A stretch of DNA of 57,419 bases, taken from NCBI GenBank assembly GCA_030537465.1, contig JAUNMP010000005.1, forward strand, positions 1 through 57,419. Direction: 5' to 3'. A program made the translations under genes and the position numbers. Source of the stretch: a bacterium. Its GTDB lineage: Bacteria; Verrucomicrobiota; Kiritimatiellia; RFP12; UBA1067. Position 1 is the stretch's first letter. The number at the start of each line of letters is the position of its first letter. Positions 41,519 through 53,761 of the stretch are shown here, piece after piece. Under the pieces are notes generated by a model. It had not been told where the DNA came from. It saw nothing but the letters and a program-made list of their open reading frames with translations, and ran no database searches.

Positions 41519-42571
41519 ATGAAATCCAGCAAGGTCATCATTCTCGCCGGCGTGGCGGTGGTTCTCTGCGGTGCGGCCGTGGTTGTGAAGAGCAACCGCC
41601 GCGTCCGCACGCCCGACCTCGTCGGACGCAAGGTGCTTCCAGCGTTCAACGTCTCCGACGTCGCCCGGGTCGAGGTGAACGGCGCGAAGACCGTCGCCCT
41701 CGCCGCATCCGACAAGGGGTGGACGGTCGATGCGCTGCACGGCTATCCGGCGGACGCGAAGAAGATCACGGACGAGATCCTCAAGCTGAAGGACCTCAAG
41801 GCCGGTCCCTCCGCCTCCGACGTCGCGGATGCCTCGTCGACCAAGGTCGTCCTGAAGGACGCCTCCGGCAAGGAGCTCGCCACGCTGAGCATGGGTGACA
41901 CCCACAAGGGCAAGCCGAAGGGCCAGATGGCGATGTTCGGCGGCGGCGGCTACCCCGACGGCCGCTACGTCTCGATGGATGGCAAGACCGTGCTCGTGAG
42001 CGACGCGCTCGAGGCCTTCGATGGCGACCCGCTCAAGTGGGTCGACCGCAGCATCTGCAAGGTGCCGAGCGCCGACGTGGCGTCCGTCACGTACCAGAAG
42101 GGCGGCGAAACGGTCAAGCTCGCCCGCAAGGACGGCAAGTGGGAGCTCGAGGGACTCGGCGCGAAGGAGGAGATCGACACGTCCAAGACGTATTCGCTCG
42201 ACTCCGCGCTCAGCTACCTCGACCTCACGGGCGTTGCCGATCCCAAGCTGACGGAGGCCGAACTCGGCTTCACGACCGGCGCCGTCTATACGGCCACCCT
42301 CAAGAACGGCACCGTCTACACGGCGAAGACCGGCAACGCGACCGGCTCCGATCGCTGGGTCAAGGTGAGCGCCTCCTTCAAGGCCGTCGGCACGAACACG
42401 GTCGAGAACGCCAAGCTTGAACAGGCGGCGAAGGACTTCAACGAGAAGGTCGGCAAGTGGACCTATTCGGTCTCCTCCTACAGCGCCGACAACATGGCGA
42501 AGTCCCGCAAGGACCTCGTCAAGGCGAAGGAAGAGCCCAAGAAGGATGAGAAGAAGGACGAGAAGAAGTAA
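41519..42571 (+). CDS. DUF4340 protein of the Gld-like ABC operon
   Basis: A 350-aa protein with one N-terminal membrane helix and an extracytoplasmic DUF4340 domain. Family-like segments are VARVEVNGAKTVALAASDKGWTVD (N-terminal half) and a duplicate-looking later segment VTYQKGGETVKLARKDGKWELEG. It ends in a highly charged Lys/Glu/Asp-rich tail (KKDEKKDEKK). TAGGAG precedes the ATG. Genes of this type regularly follow gldG-like genes, so it is probably part of the same complex. Its role is not known. Confidence 0.8.
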   Translation: MKSSKVIILAGVAVVLCGAAVVVKSNRRVRTPDLVGRKVLPAFNVSDVARVEVNGAKTVALAASDKGWTVDALHGYPADAKKITDEILKLKDLKAGPSASDVADASSTKVVLKDASGKELATLSMGDTHKGKPKGQMAMFGGGGYPDGRYVSMDGKTVLVSDALEAFDGDPLKWVDRSICKVPSADVASVTYQKGGETVKLARKDGKWELEGLGAKEEIDTSKTYSLDSALSYLDLTGVADPKLTEAELGFTTGAVYTATLKNGTVYTAKTGNATGSDRWVKVSASFKAVGTNTVENAKLEQAAKDFNEKVGKWTYSVSSYSADNMAKSRKDLVKAKEEPKKDEKKDEKK

Positions 42572-42595
42572 GTTCATCTCGGCCTAATTCATTGA

Positions 42596-42635
42596 AAAGC
42601 GGCGTGGATTCTCAAATCCACGCCGTTTCTCGTTT
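42596..42635 (+). terminator. Intrinsic terminator of the ABC operon
   Basis: GGCGTGGATT and AATCCACGCC form a 10-bp perfect stem with a small loop, extended by GC/AA pairs, and are followed by GTTTCTCGTTT. It separates the ABC operon from carB. Confidence 0.75.
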
Positions 42636-42667
42636 CAATTTTACACACAACGTACAATACTCCGCAC

Positions 42668-42696
42668 TTGTCTCGTGTCCGCGAATCGGGTATAAT
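42668..42696 (+). promoter_or_regulatory. Promoter of carB, TTGTCT-17-TATAAT
   Basis: TTGTCT (42668-42673) and TATAAT (42691-42696) are 17 bp apart. The predicted start near 42703 gives a 36-nt leader with AAGGAACGAGG before the ATG at 42739. It is one of the conventional promoters in this window. Confidence 0.7.
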
Positions 42697-42738
42697 ATTC
42701 TCCCGATTTTGGTTACCCATTAAGAAGGAACGAGGCAT

Positions 42739-45978
<3,240 letters not shown>

Positions 45979-46010
45979 GTATGCCGCTGATTTGAAAAAC
46001 AAAGAACGGA

Positions 46011-46039
46011 GGGTCTCGCGTGCTTGTCACGCGGGACCC
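46011..46039 (+). other. Strong stem-loop between carB and the Vor-type operon
   Basis: GGGTCTCGCGTG and CACGCGGGACCC form a 12-bp stem with a 5-nt loop and one G-U pair. No T-run follows on the plus strand, so it is not a normal terminator for carB. It may be a processing or translation control element. Confidence 0.5.
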
Positions 46040-46060
46040 GTGTTGGAAGAAGAGAAGACC

Positions 46061-46288
46061 ATGGTTAATGACGAAACGGTGGTGACCCACCCCGCAATCG
46101 AGGAGGACAGCTGCAAGGGCTGCGGACGCTGCGTGGCTGCCTGTCCCCGTGGGTGCCTTGAGATGAAGACGACACTGAACAAGATGGGCATCAAGCCCGT
46201 CGGCTACAAGGGCGAGGGGTGCATTGGCTGCGCCATCTGCTTCTACAACTGCCCGGAACCCTATGCGATCAAGGTGGTGAAGGCATGA
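46061..46288 (+). CDS. 2-oxoacid:ferredoxin oxidoreductase delta subunit (VorD-like ferredoxin)
   Basis: A 75-aa protein with two 4Fe-4S motifs, [12 protein letters not shown] and [12 protein letters not shown], which pass electrons from the TPP subunit to ferredoxin. The ATG at 46061 is used; upstream codons would read through the stem-loop. It overlaps the next gene by ATGA, indicating translational coupling. The delta-alpha-beta/gamma order is typical of branched-chain or 2-oxoglutarate:ferredoxin oxidoreductases (Vor or Kor). Confidence 0.88.
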   Translation: MVNDETVVTHPAIEEDSCKGCGRCVAACPRGCLEMKTTLNKMGIKPVGYKGEGCIGCAICFYNCPEPYAIKVVKA

Positions 46289-47346
46289 CCAAGTTCGTCA
46301 AGAGCAATGAAGCCGTCGTGATGGGCGCCCTCTACGCGGGGTGCGAGCTCTACTTCGGCTATCCGATCACGCCCGCGAGCGAAATCGCCCACGGTGCCGC
46401 GAAGTGGTTCCCGATGCTGGGGCGCACGTTCGTGCAGGCCGAGTGCGAGACCGCGTCCGTCAACATGATGTTCGGTGCGGCCGCAGCAGGCAAGCTGTGC
46501 ATGACCGCGACCTCGGGTCCTGGCTTCTCCCTCATGCAGGAGGGCCTCAGCTATCTCGCGGGCGCGGAGCTGCCCGCCGTGGTGGTGGACGTCAACCGCG
46601 CCGGTCCCGGCCTCGGCAACGTCTACCCCGAGCAGAGCGACTACACGCCCGCCGTCAAGGGCGGTGGCCATGGCAACTATCAGACCTTCACCTATGCGCC
46701 CGCGAGCGCGCAGGAGATGTGCGACCTCACGATCAAGGCCTTCCAGATGGCGACCAAGTGGCGCACGCCTGCGGTCGTCTTCGCGGATGGACTGCAGGGC
46801 CAGATGATGGAGACGGTGCGCCTGCCGGACGAGGAGTGCGCGAAGCCCGACTTCAGCGCCTGGGCGGCCCAGGGCGAACCGAAGACGCGTGAGAACCTCG
46901 TGAAGTCCATCTTTCTCGACGCCGCCGCGCAGGAGGTCTTCAACGATCACCTGCAGCGCAAGTACGAGGAGATGCAGGCCGACGCGGAGGCGGAGACCTA
47001 TCTCGCGGACGATGCGGACCTGCTGATCTGCGCGTTCGGCATCGCGAGCCGTGTCGCGCGCACAACGGCCGAGACCTGCCGCAAGAAGGGCATGAAGGTG
47101 GGGTGCTTCCGTCCGATCTCCCTCAATCCGTTCCCGCGCGAGCAGCTGGCCGCGGCGGCGAAGGGACGCAAGATCATGACGATCGAGCTCGATGCCGGCC
47201 AGTTCGCCGACGACGTGCGCCTGCAGCTTGCGAAGAGCGGGCTTGGCGCCGAGGCCGCGAGCGTGATGATGATCCACCGCATGGGTGGACAAGTCGTCTC
47301 CGTCGACGACGCCGTGAAGTCCGCAAAGATGATTCTGGGGAAGTAA
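46285..47346 (+). CDS. 2-oxoacid:ferredoxin oxidoreductase alpha subunit (VorB/KorA-like)
   Basis: Catalytic pyrimidine-binding subunit of a 2-oxoacid:ferredoxin oxidoreductase (353 aa), which oxidises branched-chain 2-oxoacids or 2-oxoglutarate to acyl-CoA. Landmarks are [38 protein letters not shown] and [20 protein letters not shown]. It starts within the stop of the ferredoxin gene (ATGA). Which oxoacid is used cannot be told from sequence alone; the pattern most resembles VorB annotation. Confidence 0.9.
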   Translation: MTKFVKSNEAVVMGALYAGCELYFGYPITPASEIAHGAAKWFPMLGRTFVQAECETASVNMMFGAAAAGKLCMTATSGPGFSLMQEGLSYLAGAELPAVVVDVNRAGPGLGNVYPEQSDYTPAVKGGGHGNYQTFTYAPASAQEMCDLTIKAFQMATKWRTPAVVFADGLQGQMMETVRLPDEECAKPDFSAWAAQGEPKTRENLVKSIFLDAAAQEVFNDHLQRKYEEMQADAEAETYLADDADLLICAFGIASRVARTTAETCRKKGMKVGCFRPISLNPFPREQLAAAAKGRKIMTIELDAGQFADDVRLQLAKSGLGAEAASVMMIHRMGGQVVSVDDAVKSAKMILGK

Positions 47347-47347
47347 G

Positions 47348-48784
47348 ATGAAAGTCGTTGAACAGAAGGGCATGTACCAGAAGTTCCCGCGCAGCGGGAA
47401 GGATACGCGCGTCACCCACTACTGCCCCGGGTGCGGACACGGCATTGTGAACAAGCTCGTCGCCGAGTGCTGCGCCGAGATGGGGCTGCAGGACCAGACG
47501 ATCTTCGTCGATCCCGTCGGCTGCGGCGTGTTCACCTACTACTACTGGGACGCCGCCCACATCTCCGCCGCGCACGGCCGCGCCTCGGCCGTCGCCACGG
47601 GTTCCTGCCGGGCGCGTCCGGATGCCGTCACGATCGCCTATCAGGGCGACGGCGATCTCGGCGCCATCGGCTTCAACAACGCCTTCCAGGCCGCCTCGCG
47701 CGGTGAGAACTTCGCGTGCATCTTCATCAACAACTCCCTCTACGGCATGACGGGCGGCCAGATGGCCCCCACCACGCTCGAGGGCGAGAAGACCACGACG
47801 ACGCCGTTCGGGCGCGATCCGGACGTCACAGGACACCCGCTCCACGTGTGCGAGGTGTTCGGCCAGCTGCAGGCGCCCGTCTACATCGCCCGCACGAGCG
47901 TGGCCGACACCAAGCGCATCATGCAGACGAAGCAGGCCATCCGCCGCGTCTTCGAGCTGCAGAAGGAGCACAAGGGCTACTGCGTGCTGGAGATCCTCGC
48001 GCCTTGCCCCACGAACCTCCGCATGGATGCGCTCAAGGCCGCGCAGTTCTGCATGAACGAGATGGAGCGCGAGTTCCCCCTCGGAACCTTCCGCGACGTC
48101 GAGAAGAACATCGGTGTCGTCGAGTCCGCCCCCGCCACCGAACCGTCTCCGCTTCTCCAGGTGAAGGCGGTGCCGCAGGTGAAGTCCTGCGCCGAGCTCT
48201 TCGCCGAGAAGACAGTCGTGCCGCCGGCCGAGAACGACCCCTCGTTCTCCGAAATCCGCTTCAAGTTCGCCGGTTTCGGCGGGCAGGGCATTCTCTCCCT
48301 CGGCCTCACGGTGGCGGAGGCGGCCCGTCTCGAGAAGCGCCACACGCTCTGGTTCCCGAGTTACGGACCCGAACAGCGCGGCGGCAGCGCCAGTTGCTCC
48401 GTTGTCGTTTCGGGTACGCCGATCGGCTCGCCGACGGTGGAGCATCCCGATGTGCTCGTCTGCATGAATCAGCCATCGTACGAGCGGTTTGTGGGCGATG
48501 TCCGCAAGGGCGGCACGGTGATCGTCGATGCGACGGTGCCTGTGACCCGTCAGCCGCCCGAGGGCGTGAAGCTCGTCGTGTGGCCCGCCATCAAGATGGC
48601 GGAGGACTTCGGGGTGCCGAAGGCCGCGAACACGATGATGCTTGCCGCGCTGATCAAGCTCGCCTGCACGGGTCTCAAGGACGAGAACCTCGAGCAGGCC
48701 CTGGTCGCCAGCTTCGCGAAGAAGCCTGAGCTCGGCGTGAAGAACCTTGAGATCCTTCGCAAGGCCGAGGCCACACTGGTCTGA
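47348..48784 (+). CDS. Fused beta and gamma subunits of 2-oxoacid:ferredoxin oxidoreductase (VorA-VorC fusion)
   Basis: One 478-aa chain covers two usual subunits. Residues about 1-280 are the TPP-binding beta subunit: CPGCGHGIVNKLV, the TPP motif GDGDLGAIGFNNAFQAA (split here) and NNSLYGMTGGQMAPT. Residues about 300-478 are the gamma subunit: FAGFGGQGILSLGL, YGPEQRGGSASCSVVVS. A Pro/Ala/Glu linker (ATEPSPLLQVKAVPQVKS) joins them. It begins 1 nt after the alpha gene. The reduced ferredoxin it makes could feed Rnf. Confidence 0.9.
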   Translation: MKVVEQKGMYQKFPRSGKDTRVTHYCPGCGHGIVNKLVAECCAEMGLQDQTIFVDPVGCGVFTYYYWDAAHISAAHGRASAVATGSCRARPDAVTIAYQGDGDLGAIGFNNAFQAASRGENFACIFINNSLYGMTGGQMAPTTLEGEKTTTTPFGRDPDVTGHPLHVCEVFGQLQAPVYIARTSVADTKRIMQTKQAIRRVFELQKEHKGYCVLEILAPCPTNLRMDALKAAQFCMNEMEREFPLGTFRDVEKNIGVVESAPATEPSPLLQVKAVPQVKSCAELFAEKTVVPPAENDPSFSEIRFKFAGFGGQGILSLGLTVAEAARLEKRHTLWFPSYGPEQRGGSASCSVVVSGTPIGSPTVEHPDVLVCMNQPSYERFVGDVRKGGTVIVDATVPVTRQPPEGVKLVVWPAIKMAEDFGVPKAANTMMLAALIKLACTGLKDENLEQALVASFAKKPELGVKNLEILRKAEATLV

Positions 48785-48813
48785 TTCCATTCCATCCAAC
48801 GGGGGGAACACGT

Positions 48814-50223
48814 ATGAAGAGACGCGATTTTCTGAAGACAACGGGGGGGCTCGCCCTGTTCAACGTCCTACCGCGCAATCTGATCGCCGGCAGCGGTACG
48901 CCGCCGCCAAGCGAGACGGTGTGCGTGGCCGCAATCGGCGTGGGCGGACGTGCGGGGGCGGACATCAACGGCCTCGCTGGCGCCGGAGCGAAGATCATCG
49001 GTCTCTGCGACGTGGACGACAGCCGGTCCGCCGGCATGCGCAAGAAGTTCGAGAAGGTTCCGTACTTCAAGTACTACCGCGAGATGCTCGACAAGCTCGA
49101 CAAGCAGATCGACGCAGTGATGATCGGCGTGCCGGACCACTGGCACGCGACGATGGCGGTGGAGTGCCTTGGGCGCGGCAAGCACGTGCAGTGCGAGAAG
49201 CCGCTTGCCCAGAGCTACCACGAGATGGATGAGATGCTGGATGCCGCGAAGGCCCATCCGAATCTCGTCACCCAGGCGATGAACCAGGGCCACGCCTACG
49301 ACACGATCCGCGACTTCCGCGAATGGGTCGAGGCGGGCCTTATCGGCGACGTCACCGAGGCGCACATCTGGTGCCCCGCGAAGTACACGTTCATGGACAA
49401 ACTCGATGAGCTGAAGAAGACGTGGGAGGTGCCGAAGGAGGTGGACTGGAACCAGTGGCAGGGACCCGTGCCGCATCGTCCGTTCTATCCGAAGTACATC
49501 CGCGGCGTCTGGCGCTTCTGGACCATGTACGGCACCAACACGCTCGGCGACTGGAGCTGCCACCTGATGGACCCGCTCTTCTGGACGCTGGGGCTCGGCA
49601 TGCCGAAGACGGTCAAGGCGGAGATCTTCGGGAACTGGGATCCCGCGATCCATGGCGCGACGTTCCCGAAGGGCGTGAAGACGACATTCGAATATGTCAC
49701 CCGCGGCGGCAAGCCGTTCAAGCTGGTGTGGTTCGACGGCGAGGCGTGCAACTCAGTCCCCGTGCCGGCCGGCTACAAGGACGACATGAAGTACTTCCCG
49801 CCCCACAATACGGCCGAGGGGCGTAAACGCCGCGATGGCATGTGCAACGGGGCCTTCGTCTACGGCACGAAGGGAGTGATCGAATACGGCCACCACGGCG
49901 CGAACTATCTGCGCATGCTGCCCGACGTCACGCTTGAGAAGCTGCGCGCGGATGGGGGATGTCCAAAGCAGAAGTATGCGCGCGTGCCGGGGAAGAGTCC
50001 CGAATCGAAGCCCTACAACGAGTTTCTCGCCGCGATCAAGGGCGGGCCGAAGGTCGGCAGCGACTTCGCCTACGCCGGTGCGATGACACAGTGTTCGCTT
50101 ACGGGCGTCGCCGCGCTCTTCGACGCGGGCAAGACGCTGCAGTGGGACCCCGTGAAGCACATCTTCACGAATGGCGTCGGTTCCAACAAGATGCTTCGTC
50201 AGCCGCGTGTCGGAAACTGGTAA
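48814..50223 (+). CDS. Gfo/Idh/MocA family oxidoreductase with Tat signal
   Basis: A second exported NAD(P)-dependent oxidoreductase (469 aa). The Tat signal is KRRDFLKTTGGLALF. Rossmann block VAAIGVGGRAGADI, the lysine block QCEKPLAQSYHEM and the C-terminal segment WGHHG-like YGHHGANYLRML are seen. It differs in length from the one at 15057 (417 aa). Sugar substrate is unknown. It has 29 nt to the previous gene and 12 nt to the lactonase gene, suggesting a pair acting on sugar oxidation and lactone hydrolysis. Confidence 0.88.
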   Translation: MKRRDFLKTTGGLALFNVLPRNLIAGSGTPPPSETVCVAAIGVGGRAGADINGLAGAGAKIIGLCDVDDSRSAGMRKKFEKVPYFKYYREMLDKLDKQIDAVMIGVPDHWHATMAVECLGRGKHVQCEKPLAQSYHEMDEMLDAAKAHPNLVTQAMNQGHAYDTIRDFREWVEAGLIGDVTEAHIWCPAKYTFMDKLDELKKTWEVPKEVDWNQWQGPVPHRPFYPKYIRGVWRFWTMYGTNTLGDWSCHLMDPLFWTLGLGMPKTVKAEIFGNWDPAIHGATFPKGVKTTFEYVTRGGKPFKLVWFDGEACNSVPVPAGYKDDMKYFPPHNTAEGRKRRDGMCNGAFVYGTKGVIEYGHHGANYLRMLPDVTLEKLRADGGCPKQKYARVPGKSPESKPYNEFLAAIKGGPKVGSDFAYAGAMTQCSLTGVAALFDAGKTLQWDPVKHIFTNGVGSNKMLRQPRVGNW

Positions 50224-50235
50224 GAGGACTTGAAA

Positions 50236-51348
50236 ATGAAGTACATCACCTACGTCGGCAGCTACACGAGCAACGAGCATCCCGAGGGCATCCATGTGCT
50301 CGAAAGTGATGCGGAGACAGGGGCGTTCCGCGTGGTCAACGTGATCGACACGGTTCCGCAGCCCATCTACATGGCGTTGAATCGCGACGGCACGATGCTC
50401 TATTCCGTGGCTGGACGCTCCGCATTCGGTCCGAATGGGCGCAACGGTGGCCTCGCGGCCTTCAAGCTGAACGCCACGGGCGAGAAGCTGGAGCTGGTGA
50501 ACGAGATCGCCACGGGGTGGACGGTGCCGTGCTATGTGGCGCTTGATCCGTCCGAGAAGGCGCTCGTCTACGCCGAGTACTCGTGCGGCACGGCGGGGTA
50601 CGCGGATCTGCGCGCGGACGGGTCGATCGATCCCGCCTTCGCCGGTGCGCCGAACGAGGTGAAGTCCCTCTGTCAGGTCAAGCATGTCGGCGACGGCCCG
50701 AACAAGCCGCGTCAGGACAGCGCGCACGCGCACTGCTCCATCGTGACGCCGGACGGCAAGTTCCAGATGGTCGTGGACCTCACGCTCGACAAGATCGTCG
50801 CCTACGACTTCGCGAACCGCGCGCAGGGCCTGAAGGCCGTTCCCGCTGCGACGATCGACACGGGCAAGGTCGCGCCGGGCGCGGGGCCCCGCCACATCGT
50901 CTTCCACCCGAACGGCAAGCTCGCGTTCGTGATCTTCGAGCTCAACAGCCTTGTCGCCAGCTACCGCTACACGGGCGAGAGTTTCGAGTTCATCCAGATC
51001 GAGAATCTGCTCGCGAAAGGCTTCACGGACTTCTCGAAGGCCGCGGCGATCAAGCTCTCCGCGGATGGTTCACAGGTGTTCTGCTCGAACCGCGGGCACG
51101 ACTCGATCACGGTCTTCAACGTCGACGCGGCAACGGGAAAGATGGAGTTCCTGAACAATGCGAAGCTGCATGGACAGTTCCCGCGCGACTTCGAGTTCTT
51201 CCCCGGTGGCCGGTTCTGCATGGTTGGCCTGAAGGAGAGTTGGCGCCTCGCGAGCTACGCCTATGATGCTGCGAAGGGCAGCTTCGACCTCGTCTCCTCG
51301 CAGGAGGGGATCTTCCGTCCGCTCTACTTCAAGTTCAAGACCACGTGA
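50236..51348 (+). CDS. Lactonase family beta-propeller (6-phosphogluconolactonase-like)
   Basis: A 370-aa seven-bladed propeller of the YbhE/Pgl type, which hydrolyses sugar lactones. Features: YVGSYTSNEHPEGIHV at the N-terminus, QDSAHAHCSIVTPDGKF with HxH motifs, GAGPRHIVFHPNGKLAFV and SNRGHDSITVFNVD. AAGAGGA is 7 nt before the ATG at 50236, so this start is used rather than a TTG at 50230. Placed after a Gfo/Idh dehydrogenase, it may act on that enzyme's lactone product. The 3' end overlaps truA (GTGA). Confidence 0.88.
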   Translation: MKYITYVGSYTSNEHPEGIHVLESDAETGAFRVVNVIDTVPQPIYMALNRDGTMLYSVAGRSAFGPNGRNGGLAAFKLNATGEKLELVNEIATGWTVPCYVALDPSEKALVYAEYSCGTAGYADLRADGSIDPAFAGAPNEVKSLCQVKHVGDGPNKPRQDSAHAHCSIVTPDGKFQMVVDLTLDKIVAYDFANRAQGLKAVPAATIDTGKVAPGAGPRHIVFHPNGKLAFVIFELNSLVASYRYTGESFEFIQIENLLAKGFTDFSKAAAIKLSADGSQVFCSNRGHDSITVFNVDAATGKMEFLNNAKLHGQFPRDFEFFPGGRFCMVGLKESWRLASYAYDAAKGSFDLVSSQEGIFRPLYFKFKTT

Positions 51349-52103
51349 AGCCCCAGACGACAGCAAGGCGTTATCGCATTGTCCTGGCCTACGACGGCAC
51401 GGCGTATTCGGGCTATCAGCTGCAGGACAATGGCGTCTCCGTACAGCAGCGGCTGGAGGAGGCACTTGCCTACGTCAACCGCACGCCGGTGCGCGTCTTC
51501 GGCTGCAGCCGCACGGATGCGGGGGTGCATGCGCGCGGCTTCTGCGCGCACTTCGACCTGAACGTCCCGATTCCGCCGAAGAACCTCGTGCGCGCGATGA
51601 ACTCGCAGTTGCCCGAGGACATCCGCGTGATGCGGGCCGCGTTCGCGAAGCCGGACTTCAACGCGCGGAACGATGCGGAGGGCAAGGAGTACCGCTATTT
51701 CGTCTACCAGGCGGACATCCTGCCGCCGCATCTGGCGCCGTTCTGGACATTCTGCCACCGACCGCTCGACCTGAAGGCGATGCAGGACGCCGCGGCGCGG
51801 TTCATCGGTCGCCATGACTTCGTCTCCTTCGCGGCGAATCCGCATCGTGACCTCGAGACGACGGTGCGGAACATCTTCGATTTCACCGTGAAGAAGAGCG
51901 GTCCGCGCTACACGTTCAGCGTGAAGGGCGACGGGTTCCTCTACAAGCAGGTCCGCTCCATGGTCGGATTTCTGTTGAGCGTGGGCAAGGGCAACGAGAA
52001 GCCGGTGGCCGTCACGGAACTACTCGAGGCGGCCGCACCGCGCACTGCACGCGTTGAGACCGCCCCGGGCAGAGGACTCTTCCTCTGGAAAGTCTGGTAT
52101 TGA
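51345..52103 (+). CDS. truA: tRNA pseudouridine synthase A
   Basis: Converts uridines 38-40 of tRNAs to pseudouridine. The catalytic Asp is D58 in SRTDAGVHARG. Other family blocks are KEYRYFVYQ, GRHDFVSFAA and DGFLYKQVRSMVG. At 252 aa it has normal length. The GTG start overlaps the stop of the lactonase gene (GTGA). Its stop codon directly abuts the convergent barrel gene's stop: TGATCA at 52101-52106 holds both stops, so no terminator fits between them. Confidence 0.95.
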   Translation: MKPQTTARRYRIVLAYDGTAYSGYQLQDNGVSVQQRLEEALAYVNRTPVRVFGCSRTDAGVHARGFCAHFDLNVPIPPKNLVRAMNSQLPEDIRVMRAAFAKPDFNARNDAEGKEYRYFVYQADILPPHLAPFWTFCHRPLDLKAMQDAAARFIGRHDFVSFAANPHRDLETTVRNIFDFTVKKSGPRYTFSVKGDGFLYKQVRSMVGFLLSVGKGNEKPVAVTELLEAAAPRTARVETAPGRGLFLWKVWY

Positions 52104-53552
52104 TCAGAACTTGACCGTGAATTCCCAGCGGATGAAGTAGCTCGGGCGCGACGAATCGTAGTAGTCGCCTGGGTTGAACACCTCCGCGAGCAGATGCCCG
52201 AAGATCTCGAAGCGGTCCGCTCCCTTGGCGTTCTTGGGGGCGAGGATGATCGGGAAGTCGTAGCGGGCACAGGAGAGGACGCCCTTGAACATGCTCTCTC
52301 CGGAACCGTCCGCGTGTCCGAGATGGTCCTGTGCGGCAGCCCACATCGGGCCCGAGTATGCGCAGATCGCGTGGCGTTTGCCAAGGTCGGCGCCAATCGT
52401 CATCTTCGTGTAGAGGATGTTGCTCCAGTAGCCAAGTCCATAGAGATTGCCGTACTGGACAAGTTCGGAATCCTGCGGCGCGCGGGCCCACATCGGGTCC
52501 CAGGCCGTGTCGTTGTCGCCGTTGCCCGTGCGGTGGCGGTCTCCCGAGAGGTAGTACGCGGAGAGGCGTGTGTAGGGACGGATGCCCTGGTAGGACTTCT
52601 CCTTGTGGAAGTCGATCGCGGCATAGCCCATGCAGCCACCGGCCTGCGTCCCATTCGAGCGGGTGCCGAACTGCTGCGCGGCGTCGAAATCAAATGAGAG
52701 GTTCTCGGTGACTTCGGGCATCAGGTGGGCGCCGACCGTGGTGATCTGCTTGTCGGGGACGTGGTTGCCGTTGTACTGCGTGTAGGACTCGCAGTGCTTG
52801 TGGATGGCGTAGATCTGGTAGGGGAGGCTGCCATCGAGCAGCTTGTCGTTCCAGATGATGCCGCCGCCCCATTCGTCCATATCGGCGGAGTCGCGGGGAT
52901 TGTAGGCGGTCAACGGCCGGGCGCGGGACTGGTGGGTCCCCCAGCGGATGTCGTTGCGGCTGTTGTCGTAAAGGGCGAACACGTCGATCTTGGAGTCTTC
53001 GGACGTGTGGAAGGCGAACTTGACCATGTCCGCATAGCAGGAGCGAGAGCCGTCATAGGGCGTGCCATCCTGGAGGATGCGGGGTAGGCCGAAGACGGAG
53101 TTGGGTCCGTTGAGCAGGTCCTGACGGCCGATCTTGAAGTCCATGAAGCCGTCGAAGAGACCGCGCCCCTCGAAGTAGAGGTTGTCGAGGATGACCTCGT
53201 CCGGGAAATTGTAGTTGCGGTCCTTGCGCTTCTTGCCGTTCTTCACGGGGTACTCGCGCATTTCATCGACCAGTCGGCCGTAGAGCGTGAACTGGTCGGA
53301 GTCGAGGCGAGCCCACACGCGCGGACGGTAGCGGATGTGGTTCTGCATCTCCTTGTAGGCGGCGGGCATCATGGCCATCGGTCCGCCGGGAAGGCCGGGG
53401 ACGTTGTGCATGATCTCCTGGCGGAGGCGGAAGTCCGCCCCGGCGTCGAAGGAGAGGCCCGAATCCTCAACCGTGGCCGTCTCGGGAACGGCGTTCGTCT
53501 GGGCCCCACAGACGAGGGATGAGAGGGAGAGCGCGAGAAGAAGTTTTTTCAT
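52104..53552 (-). CDS. Outer-membrane beta-barrel protein (alginate-export/porin-like)
   Basis: A 482-aa secreted protein with a signal peptide (MKKLLLALSLSSLVCGA) and features of an alginate-export (PF13372) type barrel: alternating strands such as FDAGADFRLRQE, RPRVWARL, MDFKIGRQDLL, and a final FIRWEFTVKF ending in an aromatic residue. It likely forms a channel for oligosaccharides or anionic polymer fragments, by inference. The promoter has leaderless geometry. Confidence 0.75.
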   Translation of the reverse strand: MKKLLLALSLSSLVCGAQTNAVPETATVEDSGLSFDAGADFRLRQEIMHNVPGLPGGPMAMMPAAYKEMQNHIRYRPRVWARLDSDQFTLYGRLVDEMREYPVKNGKKRKDRNYNFPDEVILDNLYFEGRGLFDGFMDFKIGRQDLLNGPNSVFGLPRILQDGTPYDGSRSCYADMVKFAFHTSEDSKIDVFALYDNSRNDIRWGTHQSRARPLTAYNPRDSADMDEWGGGIIWNDKLLDGSLPYQIYAIHKHCESYTQYNGNHVPDKQITTVGAHLMPEVTENLSFDFDAAQQFGTRSNGTQAGGCMGYAAIDFHKEKSYQGIRPYTRLSAYYLSGDRHRTGNGDNDTAWDPMWARAPQDSELVQYGNLYGLGYWSNILYTKMTIGADLGKRHAICAYSGPMWAAAQDHLGHADGSGESMFKGVLSCARYDFPIILAPKNAKGADRFEIFGHLLAEVFNPGDYYDSSRPSYFIRWEFTVKF

Positions 53553-53559
53553 GGCCGAT

Positions 53560-53568
53560 ATTCTATCA
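53560..53568 (-). promoter_or_regulatory. Extended -10 promoter TGATAGAAT, leaderless geometry
   Basis: TGATAGAAT (minus strand) ends 7 nt before the ATG at 53552. Predicted start is 53553, leaving a 1-nt leader. A weaker relative of the TGGTATAAT set. It has no -35. Confidence 0.55.
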
Positions 53569-53642
53569 AAAACAAGGCGGGAGGGTTCGTATCATCCAGA
53601 AACAAATTCGTGTGGTGGGAAGACAAAGTGAATGCTCCCTTT

Positions 53643-53672
53643 GATCTTTTGATCTTTTGCGGATCTTTTGCG
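53643..53672. repeat. Tandem repeat of GATCTTTTGCG (11 bp)
   Basis: GATCTTTT (53643-53650) is followed by two exact copies of GATCTTTTGCG (53651-53661 and 53662-53672). They lie between the divergent barrel and LamG protein promoters. Confidence 0.8.
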
Positions 53673-53680
53673 ATTCGTCA

Positions 53681-53710
53681 TTGACAAACCATCTCTCCAT
53701 TGTGTAGACT
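53681..53710 (+). promoter_or_regulatory. Promoter TTGACA-18-TAGACT
   Basis: A consensus -35 (53681-53686) and a weaker -10 (53705-53710) give a start near 53717. A 45-nt leader follows, with GGAGGAAAGGAG before the ATG at 53762. Confidence 0.6.
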
Positions 53711-53761
53711 TCCGTCGTCAGGTTATTCATATTCGGTTCATCGGGAGGAAAGGAGCTGGTT

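Noticed and set aside
46011..46039. Terminator of carB
   Set aside because: A strong stem but no T-run on the plus strand; recorded only as a stem-loop.
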